Shown in pieces: positions 20,683 through 30,230 of a stretch of 64,000 nt of DNA; within the stretch, counting starts at the first letter, position 1; each line of letters opens with the position of its first letter. The notes below the pieces were generated by a model. The model had not been told where the DNA came from and did no database searches. It saw nothing but the letters and a program-made list of their open reading frames with translations. A program made the translations under genes and the position numbers. This DNA comes from Hippopus hippopus (taxonomy: Eukaryota; Mollusca; Bivalvia; Cardiida; Cardiidae): NCBI GenBank assembly GCA_946811185.2, contig OX328113.1, forward strand, positions 5,332,001-5,396,000, read 5' to 3'.

Positions 20683-21035
20683 TACTGCTAGCTCAGCAGG
20701 AATCTTTATATTTTGAGAGAAAAATTAAAATATCTCGGAATAGAAAACGAAGAAAGTAAAATTAAATCGGAATGCTGTAACGATGTTCGTAAGTCGAGTG
20801 TTAATTCTGCGGAATTAAAAACCCTAGCAGTGGCTTTTGTCGACGCAAAGAGGTCTAATAAAACCCGACAAGAATTACCTTGAGCTAAGCTGGTTGTTAA
20901 TGAATTTCAAAACCGAAATTCGTGTTAACATGAAAAGCTTATTTCTTTCGCAAAACTGAAAGAAATTTAAAACAGATCCATAAAAAATGACATTTCGAGT
21001 TTGTTTTCGGATGCCCTCACATTGTTTTGTTTAGA
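20683..21035. other. Unique sequence upstream of the coiled-coil gene
   Basis: No repeat-family match. As the region immediately 5' of the first likely exon, it is the best place for its promoter, but no TATA box stands out. Confidence 0.4.
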
Positions 21036-21260
21036 ATGACGTCATATTTTAATGAGGAAGCAGGTTTTCGAGAGGGTTCAAATTTCGAAAATGGCTTCGT
21101 TAATTTTGCCATTAACCTTAATGAAGACCAGCCACGTGAAGTGAATGAAGATCTGAAATCACGTGAAACGTATCAATCAAGCGTCGACAGGTTAAGGAAT
21201 ACATCACTTCAGACGAACGCTTGTGCTTGTAAGCGAGGAGTGAAAGCGTTTCTCTTACAG
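21036..21260 (+). CDS. Possible alternative first exon or upstream ORF
   Basis: An ATG at 21036 opens 75 codons (MTSYFNEEAGFREGSNFENG...) that end exactly at a consensus splice donor CAG|GTAAGT (21258-21266), in phase 0. The peptide is acidic and low in hydrophobics, and no domain is recognised. It cannot be joined in frame to the next exon at 21360, because there is no AG acceptor between about 21290 and 21370, and the later AG at 21386 gives the wrong frame. Its start codon lies within TGACGTCA, and TCACGTGA occurs at 21159. The segment may therefore be promoter or 5' leader rather than coding. Read through the donor, the frame stops at about 21324, making it an upstream ORF of the next exon. 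Confidence 0.4.
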
Positions 21261-21295
21261 GTAAGTTCTGAGCAGACAAGAACGGAGTCACGTGG
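21037..21295 (+). promoter_or_regulatory. CRE and E-box cluster
   Basis: TGACGTCA at 21037-21044; CACGTG at 21133-21138; TCACGTGA at 21159-21166; TCACGTGG at 21288-21295. Four strong bZIP/bHLH-type sites lie within 260 bp upstream of the ATG at 21360. Confidence 0.45.
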
Positions 21296-21359
21296 TTCTC
21301 TGTACCTTCTTATCTATTATCGATGATATATTCTCTATACTTGTGTGCATTTGTTTGAA

Positions 21360-21864
21360 ATGGAATCCGGTGCGAGTAAAAATGTAGTGCCAACACCTAT
21401 ATACAAACTCGAAATGTGTGATGCGCCGGAAAAGGAAAGTGAACTCTCAGCGGATGTGGACCCATCGTGTTTGGAGAGCGAGTCTTGTTCGAAACTCGAG
21501 CCTTTGTCGTTGATACATGTCACAAACGGCAAGGACATGTCAGTAGACGTCAACCCACAGGTACCTTTACTGTCACCGGAAACAAATGTCACCATGGTGA
21601 CGGATTTAGATCTTGTGACAGACGACATTTCAGATGACGGTGATTGTTTTGAAAACGGGTCAAATAATACAGTTACGAAGGAAAGTAGTCCACTGGATAT
21701 TTCGACAGACAGTGGTGAAAAAGTGCAAGCTACGTGTGTTCAATCAGAGGATAAACTTTCCGCCATTGATTCAGAAAGTGACACGTCAAAATTGCCTGCA
21801 AGAAAAGAAACAAGTGTCACTCAAACATTGCTGGATACTATACGAGATCTGGAGGACAGAATTG
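21360..21864 (+). CDS. Coiled-coil protein, exon 1 or early exon (partial gene)
   Basis: An ATG at 21360 opens 168 codons plus one base, ending at donor G|GTGAGT (21865). Residues 1 to about 140 (MESGASKNVVPTPIYKLEMC...) are acidic and Ser/Thr/Asp-rich, probably disordered. From about residue 150 a heptad-like segment begins (TQTLLDTIRDLEDRI). An open frame begins 15 nt earlier without ATG. The codons after the donor (from GECTFFYY) are intron. Phase 1 at the donor fits the acceptor at 63478: the split codon becomes Glu and the coiled coil continues. No family was recognised. Cytoplasmic location is inferred from the lack of a signal peptide. Further exons may lie between the two and beyond the window. 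Confidence 0.65.
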
Positions 21865-21889
21865 GTGAGTGTACATTCTTTTATTACTC

Positions 21890-22325
21890 AATCAAACGAC
21901 AAAATTCTAGACTGGTTCAAACTGAAAGCATATGCAGACGACACATTAACTGTTTCTTAAATTATGGGATTCTTCTTAGGTACAAAACATTGTAGGAAAA
22001 GAAGAGAATGCTGGTAAGGCCTAACAAAAAAAAACTATGTTAAGGGTTTCGGTTCGAGATGATGTAGGTATGGTAGATAGGGATTTTTTTTTTTTTCACC
22101 AGAAACTTTTTACATGGACCATCTACCTAAATCACACCCGACAGATTTTTTTTTCCAGTCGTAGCATAAAAAGTTTAGAGTCGGCAGCATTTTCTAAGTA
22201 GGGTCGGGAAACCCTAAACACAGATATTTTTCGATAGGCCTAACCCATATTTTCTTCTGTGTCAAAAATGTTTTCAGGGGTTTTCTGCTTCATGGTCGTG
22301 AAAAGACAGAATTATGTGATATATT
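21890..22325. repeat. HP1 element split by a MITE
   Basis: The left part has GAAAGCATATGCAGACGACA and ends GAATGCTGGTAA at 22017. The right part resumes with CATATTTTCTTCTGTG and TGTTTTCAGGGGTTTTCTGC. The centre is displaced by the element at 22018-22240. Confidence 0.65.
22018..22240. mobile_element. MITE with GGCCTA ends, 223 bp
   Basis: Left GGCCTAACAAAAAAAAACTA then GTTAAGGGTTTC. Right GGGAAACCCTAAACACAG then TTCGATAGGCC. These are imperfect inverted repeats of about 35 bp. TAA flanks both sides and may be the target duplication. Confidence 0.6.
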
Positions 22326-22649
22326 CAAAAGCAATATTGAAAGGCATACGAGCGGCCAATAGTAAGCAATTAGGGAGTCAAAATGCGGACAAATTCAATT
22401 CATAGAGGATAATCAACTGGTTGTGTGTGATATTTTAAATCTGTCACTCGAATGGGGTGTGATGCGGTTAAGAAAAAAAAAACGAGTCCGAAGGAAAATG
22501 GCGTCGAACACCAAACGCACCATCAACAGTGACAGAAACATCTGACATCAGTATGTTCGTCGCGTGCTTTGTATTAATTGTTTGTGGGACAATGCCAGAG
22601 AGCGATGTCACCTGTCAAAAAAACTTGGTGGAATTATTGCTACATTGTA
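22326..22649. other. No recognised feature
   Basis: A 15-codon ATG frame at about 22499 in good Kozak context (AAAATGGCG) stops quickly and has no donor. Otherwise unassigned. Confidence 0.35.
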
Positions 22650-22925
22650 TGAGCCATGCTCTGTGAAAAGGGGATTCAATGAATCTGCGAAAAAGTACCG
22701 ACCCAGGTCAGCCTGCGCGGTGCGCGCAGGCTGACCTGAGTCGATACTTTTTGTTCTTGGTAGATATCCTGCATGTCCAAGAACAATTCTATCTCTCGAT
22801 CCAGTCAGTTGCTAGACAAATAGACAAAAGGGATCTTTATGGATCCATAATTATGTGATGACTTGTTTGGAATAATGCATCACGGAGATTCATTAAACCC
22901 TCTTTTGCCAGAGTACTGTTCATAA
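22650..22925 (+). repeat. HP3 element, forward
   Basis: GAGCCATGCTCTGTGAAAAG to TTTGCCAGAGTACTG. The palindrome is CAGCCTGCGCGGTGCGCGCA. ATGGATCCATAATTATGTGA is kept in the right half. Confidence 0.85.
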
Positions 22926-23124
22926 TTGTCTAAGAAGATAGCTTTAGGTTAGTTTTCTGTGTTAATTGTATACTAACAGACAGATATGACAGGCGTGGGT
23001 ACACACCCCATGTCCAGAGGTCTTGCAGAGATCTGGGTCTACATTCACCAAACATTTTTACCTACTTCGGGCTTTAAACAAACCCACTAGACAGTTTCAG
23101 TATAGAAATACGACCAAAATGTTG

Positions 23125-23595
23125 AACCATGCTCTGTGAAAAGAGAGTTCAGTGCACCTGCTAAAAGTATCGACCTAGATCAGCCTCTGCAGTCCGCAAA
23201 GGCTAATCTTTGTCAAAGTTTTTTGCTATCTGCCAATTTTCTGCATTTTAACTCTTTCATTACTGTATAAATAAATTGTATTTTCTCAAAGGCTACCAAT
23301 ACAAATCCGCTGCAAGATCGAGAGACAGTTTGGTCATAATCTAGAATACAGCAGTAGACAGTGTAGATCAGACATCAGATTGCACGTTCTGTGCAATCTG
23401 ATCTACACTGTCCACAAAACTCCTGGTATCGTCTATGGTATGGAAAGAGTAAAAGGACCATTCCAACTCCTGACTCAGTTCACCGTAACACATTATGGAT
23501 TTTATGAAACCATAAATATATGATGACTAGCTTGGCAGGATGCATTCCGGAGATGCATTAACCCTCGTTTGTCAGAATATAGCTAAGCTACAATT
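23125..23595 (+). repeat. HP3 element split by HP2
   Basis: Left part to about 23247 (CATGCTCTGTGAAAAGAGAG, diverged palindrome). Right part from 23453 (GGACCATTCCAACTCCTGAC to AACCCTCGTTTGTCAGAATA). Confidence 0.7.
23248..23452. repeat. HP2 variant nested in HP3
   Basis: TTAACTCTTTCATTACTG to ATGGTATGGAAAGAGTAAA. Hairpin CAGTGTAGATCAGACATCAG. The right TTAA has decayed to GTAA. Same subtype as 54733-54945. Confidence 0.75.
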
Positions 23596-23624
23596 TCAAG
23601 GTTGCTTTTGCCTGCAATGTTTCA

Positions 23625-23675
23625 GCAAAGCGGACAGAGTAGATCAAGATCAGACTGCACGTTTTGTGAGGTATT
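23625..23675. repeat. HP2 half-hairpin
   Basis: GCGGACAGAGTAGATCAAGA then TCAGACTGCACGTTTTGTG. The second arm is missing. Confidence 0.5.
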
Positions 23676-23689
23676 TGAACGGTAGGATG

Positions 23690-23950
23690 GAAAGATAGAT
23701 GGATGGATGGATGGATGGATGAATGAGTGAAGTGGATGATGGATGGATGGATGGATGGATGGATGGATGGACTAACGGACAGACGAACTGATAGATGTAT
23801 AGCCGATAGATGTCATGATGGAAGCAAGGATGGACGGACGAACGGACAGAGGGGTGGATGGAAGGATGAATGAATGGACAGGCGGACAGACAGATCTATG
23901 GCCAGATAGATGGATGAATGGATGATTTTGTGGGTGGATGCATAAGCTAC
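23690..23950. repeat. (GATG)n and related degenerate microsatellite
   Basis: Pure GGAT repeats at about 23697-23720 and 23738-23770, decaying into GGAC/GGAT/AGAT variants for 180 bp. Confidence 0.9.
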
Positions 23951-24037
23951 TTGATCATTATTTCAGTATACATTAATTTTGACAGAAATACCTACCCAGT
24001 AGTATGAGAGAAAACCTCATTATCCTTTCAGGTTTAC

Positions 24038-24252
24038 CCTTTAGGCTGCTAAGTGCGTCTTGGGGCGTTTTTGTGGACAGTGTAGATTAAGATCAGACTG
24101 CATGGAATGTGCAGACTTACCTTGGATCAACACTGTTCAATAAGGAAATATATTTTCCCACCATAAAACCCTTTGGAACAACAAAATTTGGGTTTTTTAC
24201 CATCGGTTGACACTTTAATTCACCTTATTAAGCAGGATAAGTGTTAACAAAT
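24038..24252. repeat. HP2 element, reverse
   Basis: TTTACCCTTTAGGCTGCTAA to TTAAGCAGGATAAGTGTTAAC. Hairpin GACAGTGTAGATTAAGATCA with a diverged partner. Confidence 0.75.
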
Positions 24253-24414
24253 TAATTCGGCTCTGTAATTACCCTCGAAGATCAAAGGAAATACCTTACG
24301 CTGTACCCTTTGCAATGTTTTCATTCCCTTACCCCACCCAGTATCTAAATCAATCAAAACGTTACCAAAATTAATTTCATATCTGAAATTTTCTGCTAAA
24401 ATCATCAACGTCTC

Positions 24415-24515
24415 TTTATCCTTAGACCGATAACCGTGACTTTGGGACCTTTAGCAGCCGGTGTAGATCAAGATCAGATGTGCAGTCTGATCTTGATCTA
24501 TCTGTCTGTTACAAG
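24415..24515. repeat. HP2 element, partial
   Basis: GCCGGTGTAGATCAAGATCA paired with TGATCTTGATCTATCTGTC. A compact hairpin without its terminal arms. Confidence 0.6.
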
Positions 24516-25071
24516 GAGTTTTAATTTTTTACATGACGAAAACGGCTTTTAAAACGCAGTTTTTATGACATTACTACTACCTATAAAGTAACATTTAATT
24601 GTTTAAGGAGTTTCAGGGTTAAAAAAGGTCAGATTCACTTTGCTCACGTGATACAAAGACCATGGCTTTAATATTCGTTCCAAAAAATGGACGCCAAAAA
24701 AGTACTTAGAGCTAATAATTCCCATACGAAAACCTTTCCGTATGGAAATTATTGGCTCCTTAGCGATGCTGAAAATACTTGGTATTTATTATGATTGTTT
24801 AATTCGCATGGTAGCGGTGTTTGTTTGGGCTGGGGCTATTAGCAAAAGTAATAAATATACAACAGATGTGATAGATCATAATACGGAACTGTGGGCAATA
24901 AACAGATGCTAGCTCTATCAGAGATAATGAAGAATATTCGCAGAGGTTGAGATATATCTTTGACCTGTCAATTCTGCATTGTTTACCTGGTGATGATGAT
25001 GATTTCGTAAGTTTTATCCCACCCCTTTGCTCCAAGCATATTTAAGAATGGGTGTCCCGTATTTGCCAACA
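24516..25071. other. Unassigned, with one 21-bp-arm hairpin
   Basis: Hairpin at about 24711-24757 pairs AGCTAATAATTCCCATACG with CGTATGGAAATTATTGGCTC. TCACGTGA occurs at 24644. No coding signal. Confidence 0.45.
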
Positions 25072-25380
25072 TTCGACCAGCGCGACCAAGTGGTAGAGCG
25101 TAGGACTTGTAAACGTCAGGTCTTAGGTCACTTGAGGGCGTGGGTTCGAGCCCCATGGCTGGCCATCTTAAAGAAATAACAATTCTTTCGGATGAGATGT
25201 TAAACCGAGGTCCCGTGTGACGGTGCTTTACAGCAAGCACTTAAAGAACGAGACGTAACTTAGGATGGGTTTCGTCCTGTATCTTGCACTATCCCCCGTA
25301 CCGAAGCAGCCATCAGGGGATGCCACCCATATGGGCAACCAGTGGCAACAATAAATAAACGGGAATTCAATCAATCAATT
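25072..25380 (+). mobile_element. SINE-2, full length
   Basis: tRNA-like head with A box CAAGTGGTAGAGCGTAGG and B box GTGGGTTCGAGCCCCATG. Body TCTTTCGGATGAGATGTTAA, GTGTGACGGTGCT. 3' part CACCCATATGGGCAACCAGT, tail TCAATCAATC. The best copy of the family here. Confidence 0.85.
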
Positions 25381-25699
25381 GGCCAACCATTCTTGGCTCA
25401 GTAATGGCCAAAAGTAAACAATGAGGGCGTTAGAATACGTCTAAATTTAAATAATACCGTTTAAATGTTTGTCAATTATTGTGAAGATAATTTGTCAACG
25501 TATGGGCGGCCGAAGTGTTAGTTGTTGAATGAAGATTGTCATCTTTACATTAATTTTCAATCTTTTAAATGCTAAGATTGACATTCAAATACATTTCAAC
25601 ACCTGCATATTTTACTTTTGATAGCAACTGGGCCTTTAAGTACATTCTTAGTCTTTATGTAGAAATTACTCCCTATGCGCTGGGTATATTTACTGTTCG
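25381..25699. other. No recognised feature
   Basis: AT-rich, no repeat-family match. A plus-strand frame from 25569 continues into the SINE-1 fragment and is not convincing as a gene. Confidence 0.35.
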
Positions 25700-25792
25700 A
25701 CTCTGGTTATTTAGGGAAGCATACACTGGATTGCGAAAGATATTGTATGAAGAATTGGTGGAAAGAAACCTCATGAAAGCATGGATAGGTGT
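25700..25792 (+). mobile_element. SINE-1 tail fragment
   Basis: Contains GGTGGAAAGAAACCTCATGA then AAGCATGGATAGGTG, the distal body of SINE-1. Confidence 0.5.
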
Positions 25793-26083
25793 GTTAGAAA
25801 CCACTTAAAAAAAAAACGGCTTTTTGTAATAAAAAATTTGTTAGTTGTTTTTTTCTTTGTTACAAATGCCATTATCCGTTCCAACCACTTTTTTGTAATA
25901 AACGGCCTTTTGCAACAAGATTTTCAAACGCATTCTTCCGCCCTTCATAATGTTTCTGTAAAGTTTTGGGTTAAAATCATCAATATATATCCATTTTGAA
26001 GTATATGGGTTAATATTGTAGGAACATAGCGAAGTTGACAATTTAATTACAAATAGCCGTTTTATTACAAAAGTGGTTCTAAC
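25793..26083. mobile_element. MITE, 291 bp, about 38-bp TIRs
   Basis: Left GTTAGAAACCACTT then ACGGCTTTTTGTAAT. Right ATTACAAATAGCCGTTTTAT then AAGTGGTTCTAAC. Imperfect reverse complements. The left end sits directly on the SINE-1 fragment. Confidence 0.7.
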
Positions 26084-26164
26084 ATAGGTACAATGTCCGC
26101 CAGGATGTAACTGAAATAATGTCAAAATGGCATCAATTTAAGTACCATACAACCTATAAAAAAC

Positions 26165-26230
26165 ACATGAGCCATGCTGTGGAAAAAGGTGGCTTAATGC
26201 ATCTCCGTGATGCATCATACCAAGCATTTC
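26165..26230 (-). repeat. HP3 end fragment
   Basis: CATGAGCCATGCTGTGGAAA then GGCTTAATGCATCTCCGTGA, truncated after CCAAGCATTTCATC. Confidence 0.65.
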
Positions 26231-26524
26231 ATCAAAGAACTAGGAATCCGGAAAATCCATTACGCACTGGTAATAAATTGGTCATTTTCGAGTCGTATTA
26301 TGTCTTTTATGCAATGTATTACTCGAACAAATTGACATGAAATAAATGACCTCTATTACCATATATTACACGCTTGAATTATTGTCCAAACTTTGCTCCG
26401 GCTGATGTCGTCTGCATGCGCAACTATGTTAACGATTTACAACTCTTTATACAGCTAATAGATTTATTGTGTCTCTAAAGAATACTGAAAATACCTGAAA
26501 TAAACATCATTTTGTTGGTTTAAA

Positions 26525-26645
26525 TTGGTAATACGTGGCGGGTGACACAGATCTAAGATACACTTTCTGTGCAGTCTAATCTTGATCCATGCCATCCGCG
26601 GAAGCTCTAATAATTTTGACTATGGCACTGTAGGGGTCAAACCAG
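26525..26645. repeat. HP2 element, diverged
   Basis: GTGACACAGATCTAAGATAC with TAATCTTGATCCATGCCATC. Ends at CTATGGCACTGTAGG. Confidence 0.5.
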
Positions 26646-26867
26646 ACATTTACCGTTAACAGAATTTCCGTACCGTCCGATTATACCCGATGATATAAAT
26701 ATTCACTCTTTAATTATTCTTTGCATAGAGGTCAATTTCAGGTCAATTTGTTCGAGTAATACATGAATATCGGGGAACGTTACTATGTAAATATATTGTA
26801 TGTATTGTATAATGGGCCGGAGGCCTTAGATTACTAATAAAGAATTGAACTGAATTGAACTGACTGA

Positions 26868-27020
26868 ATCTGGGGGTAGAATGGTCGTTGGACATGCATA
26901 ATATTGACAAATGGCAAAAAATTCCGACTCATGTAAGACTGCACAGACTGCGCAGGCTTACATTGGTTGATACCTTTTGCAGGTGCATTAAGCCCCCTTT
27001 TCTCAGAGCATGGCTAATAT
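26868..27020 (-). repeat. HP3 half element
   Basis: Right half of a reverse copy: GGTAGAATGGTCGTTGGACA through the diverged palindrome to TCTCAGAGCATGGCTAATA. Confidence 0.7.
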
Positions 27021-27086
27021 ACATTTTTTTTTTTAACAATAATACCTCCTTTCTGTCTGGAGGTTGTCTGAATCCCTGACGTTTGG

Positions 27087-27306
27087 TGTTTATCCCTTAT
27101 CCTGCTAGATAAGTGAAATGAAACTTTCAAACCGATTGTAAAAACCCAAATTTTACTATTTCAAAAGAAATCTTTTTTGGGAAAAATATCTCCTTATCGG
27201 ACAGTGTAGACCAAGATCAGACTGCACGTTCTGTGCAGTCTGATCTTGTATCTACACTGTCCGCAAAAGTTTCATCTGTTCGCGCTTAGGAACCTAAGAG
27301 TTAAAA
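27087..27306. repeat. HP2 element, full length
   Basis: TATCCCTTATCCTGCTAGAT to AGGAACCTAAGAGTTAAAA. Near-perfect hairpin around GACTGCACGTTCTGTGCAGTC. Confidence 0.85.
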
Positions 27307-27496
27307 TAGTCACGAAGTGCTTTTCAAATGTAATAATAGATGCATTTGTGTCTGAACTTTGTTTTCTTGAAAATTTTCCAGAATTCTCAGTGTTCTAATT
27401 TACGCATATCATCCATTTTTATTGCAACACTTCTATTTTATAGGCTTCGTTTTTTGCTTACAATAATATTTGTTATCTTTACGTTCGGTACACTAA

Positions 27497-27862
27497 TTTT
27501 AAGGATTCATCTATACTCGTTTTCAGCCATTTTCAGCTAGTTTTAAACCTATTTCATCCTTATTTTATGAAACTATAATCATTCTTTTATCTTCATGCCA
27601 AATGTTGTCCCTGACGGCTGCAAAGTTGCTTAGAATACGACGGATAGGAAATGCATTTCATGTTTTGGAGGCCTTCAAAGCAATCGCTATTGTCGTTTCC
27701 GATTTTGAATGAAGACAAATCCCTTGAGTTTTTCTATTCCTTACACCATCTCTATTAGTTATTTATCTATGTTTACACAGCTGAGCCATTCTACACACTA
27801 TCAAATATAAAGAGAGGGTTCTTTTTTTTTTTCTCTTAAGCTGTAAGAATGTATCCTTACAT
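27497..27862 (+). mobile_element. M5 MITE
   Basis: TTTTAAGGATTCATCTATAC to GCTGTAAGAATGTATCCTTA. The interior includes CTTCATGCCAAATGTTGTCC and CGACGGATAGGAAATGC. Terminal TTAA has partly drifted at the right end. Confidence 0.75.
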
Positions 27863-27944
27863 GGGGGCCTTTTCAGATTTTTTGGGGGGTCAAGTAAAGT
27901 TTTGTCAAGTACTGATAAGTATATATACTGTATATTGAATAGAT

Positions 27945-28150
27945 GAGCAATGTTCTAGCATTATGGGATTTACTGTATCTCCTTGATAAAGTATACATAG
28001 CAAGTCGTCACAAAATAAATGTATATAACCAATTTTTCCAACTGTTGACTTAATCACGAGGTAGACTGCTCCTTTGACACGCAGAAAACCTTCTGGTTTG
28101 ATACTTTTAGCGGATGTATTTATACCCCTTTTCGCAGAGCATGGCTTATT
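27945..28150 (-). repeat. HP3 element, reverse, palindrome lost
   Basis: CAATGTTCTAGCATTATGGG to TTCGCAGAGCATGGCTTA. The GC palindrome is deleted between CAGAAAACC and TTCTGGTTTG. Confidence 0.6.
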
Positions 28151-28264
28151 TCTAATCTCTACGTTTGGTACAGTAGTTTTGACAAAGTTCTGTTTAGAAT
28201 TTTTTGTGCCGTAATGTAAAGTTTCTTGTGATACTCCGATATATAGTACGTATACTAAATAACT

Positions 28265-28532
28265 GGCCTGCAACACGCGAAAAGGGGCATTCCGACATTT
28301 GCGTAAAGTGTCGTCTCAGATCAGCCTGGGCAGTCCGCGCAGGCTAATCCGAAACGACACTTTCCGTTTTTATGTAATTTTCTGTTTTGAGCAAGTCTAC
28401 TGTAGCACAAAATCTAATGAATTCGTATTAGTGTCGTCTCGGATTAGCCTGCGCGGACTGCACAGGCTGATCCGAGACGACACTTTACGCAAAAGTCCGA
28501 ACGTCCCTTTTCGCGTTTTGCAGGCCATATAT
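28265..28532. repeat. HP4 double-hairpin element
   Basis: CTGGCCTGCAACACGCGAAA to TTTTCGCGTTTTGCAGGCCA. Two palindromes (CAGCCTGGGCAGTCCGCGCA and CCTGCGCGGACTGCACAGG) flank a central AAGTCTACTGTAGCACAAAA. Confidence 0.85.
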
Positions 28533-28534
28533 GA

Positions 28535-28800
28535 ACATTGCTGTGGAAAAATGGGGTTTAAGTGCATCTCCGTGATGCAGTGTACAAAGCAAACTTGTCG
28601 TCACATGATAATTTATCCACGAAATCCACTTTTTTCTAACACCCAGCTGAATCCTAAGGTAGAATGGTTCTTGCACAAGCAGAAAATTTACTAAAAGCAA
28701 AAAGTATTGATCCAGGTCAGTCTGCGCGGATTGCGCAGACTGACCTGGGTCGATACTTTTTTGCAGAAGCATGTAACCCCTATTTCACAGAGCATGGTTG
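28535..28800 (-). repeat. HP3 element, reverse
   Basis: Starts GAACATTGCTGTGGAAAAAT and ends CACAGAGCATGGTTG. Palindrome at about 28715-28750. Sits immediately beside HP4. Confidence 0.8.
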
Positions 28801-28804
28801 AAAT

Positions 28805-29052
28805 ATATGAGCCATGGTCATGCCAAAGGGGGCTTAATGCATCTCTGTGATCTACTGTTCCAAGCAAGTCGTCACAAAAGTATGGGTGCGTAAAACCCAA
28901 TTTTTCTAACTGAATCTTGATGTAGATTGGTCCTCGCACACATAGAAAATTAACCAAAAGCAACTAGTTTCAACCGTGCAGTCGGCGCAGGGTGATCTGG
29001 GTCTATACTTTTTGCTGATGCATTAAACCCTCTTTTCACAGAGAATGGCTTA
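28805..29052 (-). repeat. HP3 element, reverse
   Basis: ATGAGCCATGGTCATGCCAA to CACAGAGAATGGCTTA. Palindrome degraded to GTGCAGTCGGCGCAGGGTGA. Confidence 0.75.
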
Positions 29053-29089
29053 TTTGTAATCTTTATGTTTGGTAAGGTATTTTTTAAGT

Positions 29090-29318
29090 ATTTCGACCCA
29101 TAACTCATCGGAAAATATCGTGTAACATCGACTTATAGGCTATTCGGCCAATCTCGGCAGCTTCCATCTTTTAATATGAGAGTTAGGGGCCGTAGACTAA
29201 CTAAGTCATCGGTAAATATCGAGTAACATCGAAAGTTCGTAAAGGCTATTCGACCAGTCTTGGCAGCTTCCGTCTTTTAATATGAGAGTTGAGGGCCATA
29301 AACCTTAAAAGAGCTTAT
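29090..29318 (-). repeat. Two tandem copies of a ~115-bp unit
   Basis: The unit includes CTCATCGGAAAATATCGTGT and GGCAGCTTCC then TTTTAATATGAGAGTTAGGG. Inverted relative to the pair at 29998-30228. Confidence 0.75.
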
Positions 29319-29377
29319 TTCGTGCTGTAAAGCAAAGTTTCTTGTCAATTATAGAACTATTCTGCGTTTACTAATTT

Positions 29378-29437
29378 ATGAGCAATGGTCTGTGAAAAGG
29401 GTTTTTAATGCATTTGCGAAAAATATGTTACCAGGTG
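29378..29437 (+). repeat. HP3 left-end fragment beside HP4
   Basis: GAGCAATGGTCTGTGAAAAG to AAATATGTTACCAGG, broken by HP4. Sequence after HP4 (AGGTCGAAACTT) could be the HP3 continuation. Confidence 0.6.
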
Positions 29438-29698
29438 GCCTGCAACACGCGAAAAAGGTCATTCGGACATTTGCGTAAAGTGTCTTCTCGGATCAGCCTG
29501 CACAGTCCGCGCAGGCTAATCCCAAACGGCACTTTCCGCTTTTATGTAATTTTCTGTTTTGCACAAGTCTACTGTAGCACAAAATCTAATGTAGTCGTAA
29601 AGTGCCGTCTCGGATTAGCCTGCGCGGACTGCGCAGGCAAATCCAAGAAGACACTTTACGCAAATGTCCGAATGCCCCTTTTCGCGTGTTGCAAGCCA
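29438..29698. repeat. HP4 double-hairpin element
   Basis: TGGCCTGCAACACGCGAAAA to TTTTCGCGTGTTGCAAGCCA. Both internal palindromes are well kept. Probably inserted into the HP3 to its left. Confidence 0.85.
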
Positions 29699-29824
29699 GG
29701 TCGAAACTTCCATGCTGTTTTTGAAGTTTTGAATGTTTATAAAAATCTGAATAGGTCACTTTTTGGACTAAATTGAGTGGTTTCTAATAAAATATTACCG
29801 AATGATCACGTTTGTTATGACCAT

Positions 29825-29992
29825 AAAGATTGAAATCATTGTGGGAAAAGGGTAAAAGACTGGCAACAAGATTTTCTTCTTTTGCCACAATATTTCTACT
29901 TTTTTAAAAACAAATTCAATTCTTTGACCCACATTTTATTTGTTGACTGAAAACGTGTTGGGTTTCAACAAGTCGAAGATTTTGTCGTCATA
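29825..29992. repeat. HP1 element, diverged
   Basis: ATCATTGTGGGAAAAGGGTA with AAGATTTTCTTCTTTTGCCA. Hairpin centre changed to AAGACTGGCAACAAG. Right part GTCGAAGATTTTGTCGTCA. Confidence 0.6.
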
Positions 29993-29997
29993 TACAT

Positions 29998-30228
29998 ACT
30001 TAAGGTCTACGGCACCTAACTCTCATATTAAAGGAGGGAAGCTGCCGGGATTGGCCGAATAGCCTTTACGAAAACGTCGATGTTACATGATATTTACCGA
30101 TGAGTTAGTGAGTCTACAGCCCCTAACTTTCATATGAAAATACGGAAGCTGCCGAGATTGACCGAATAGCCTTTACGTAGATGTTCCACAATATTTACCG
30201 ATGAGTTAGTGGTCGTAGACCTTAAAAC
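29998..30228 (+). repeat. Two tandem copies of the ~115-bp unit
   Basis: TTAAGGTCTACGGCACCTAA, GAAGCTGCCGGGATTGGCCG, TGATATTTACCGATGAGTTA. Opposite orientation to 29090-29318. Confidence 0.75.
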
Positions 30229-30230
30229 CC

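Noticed and set aside
25074..25165. Possible tRNA gene
   Set aside because: The head belongs to SINE-2, which recurs at 52790 with the same downstream body.
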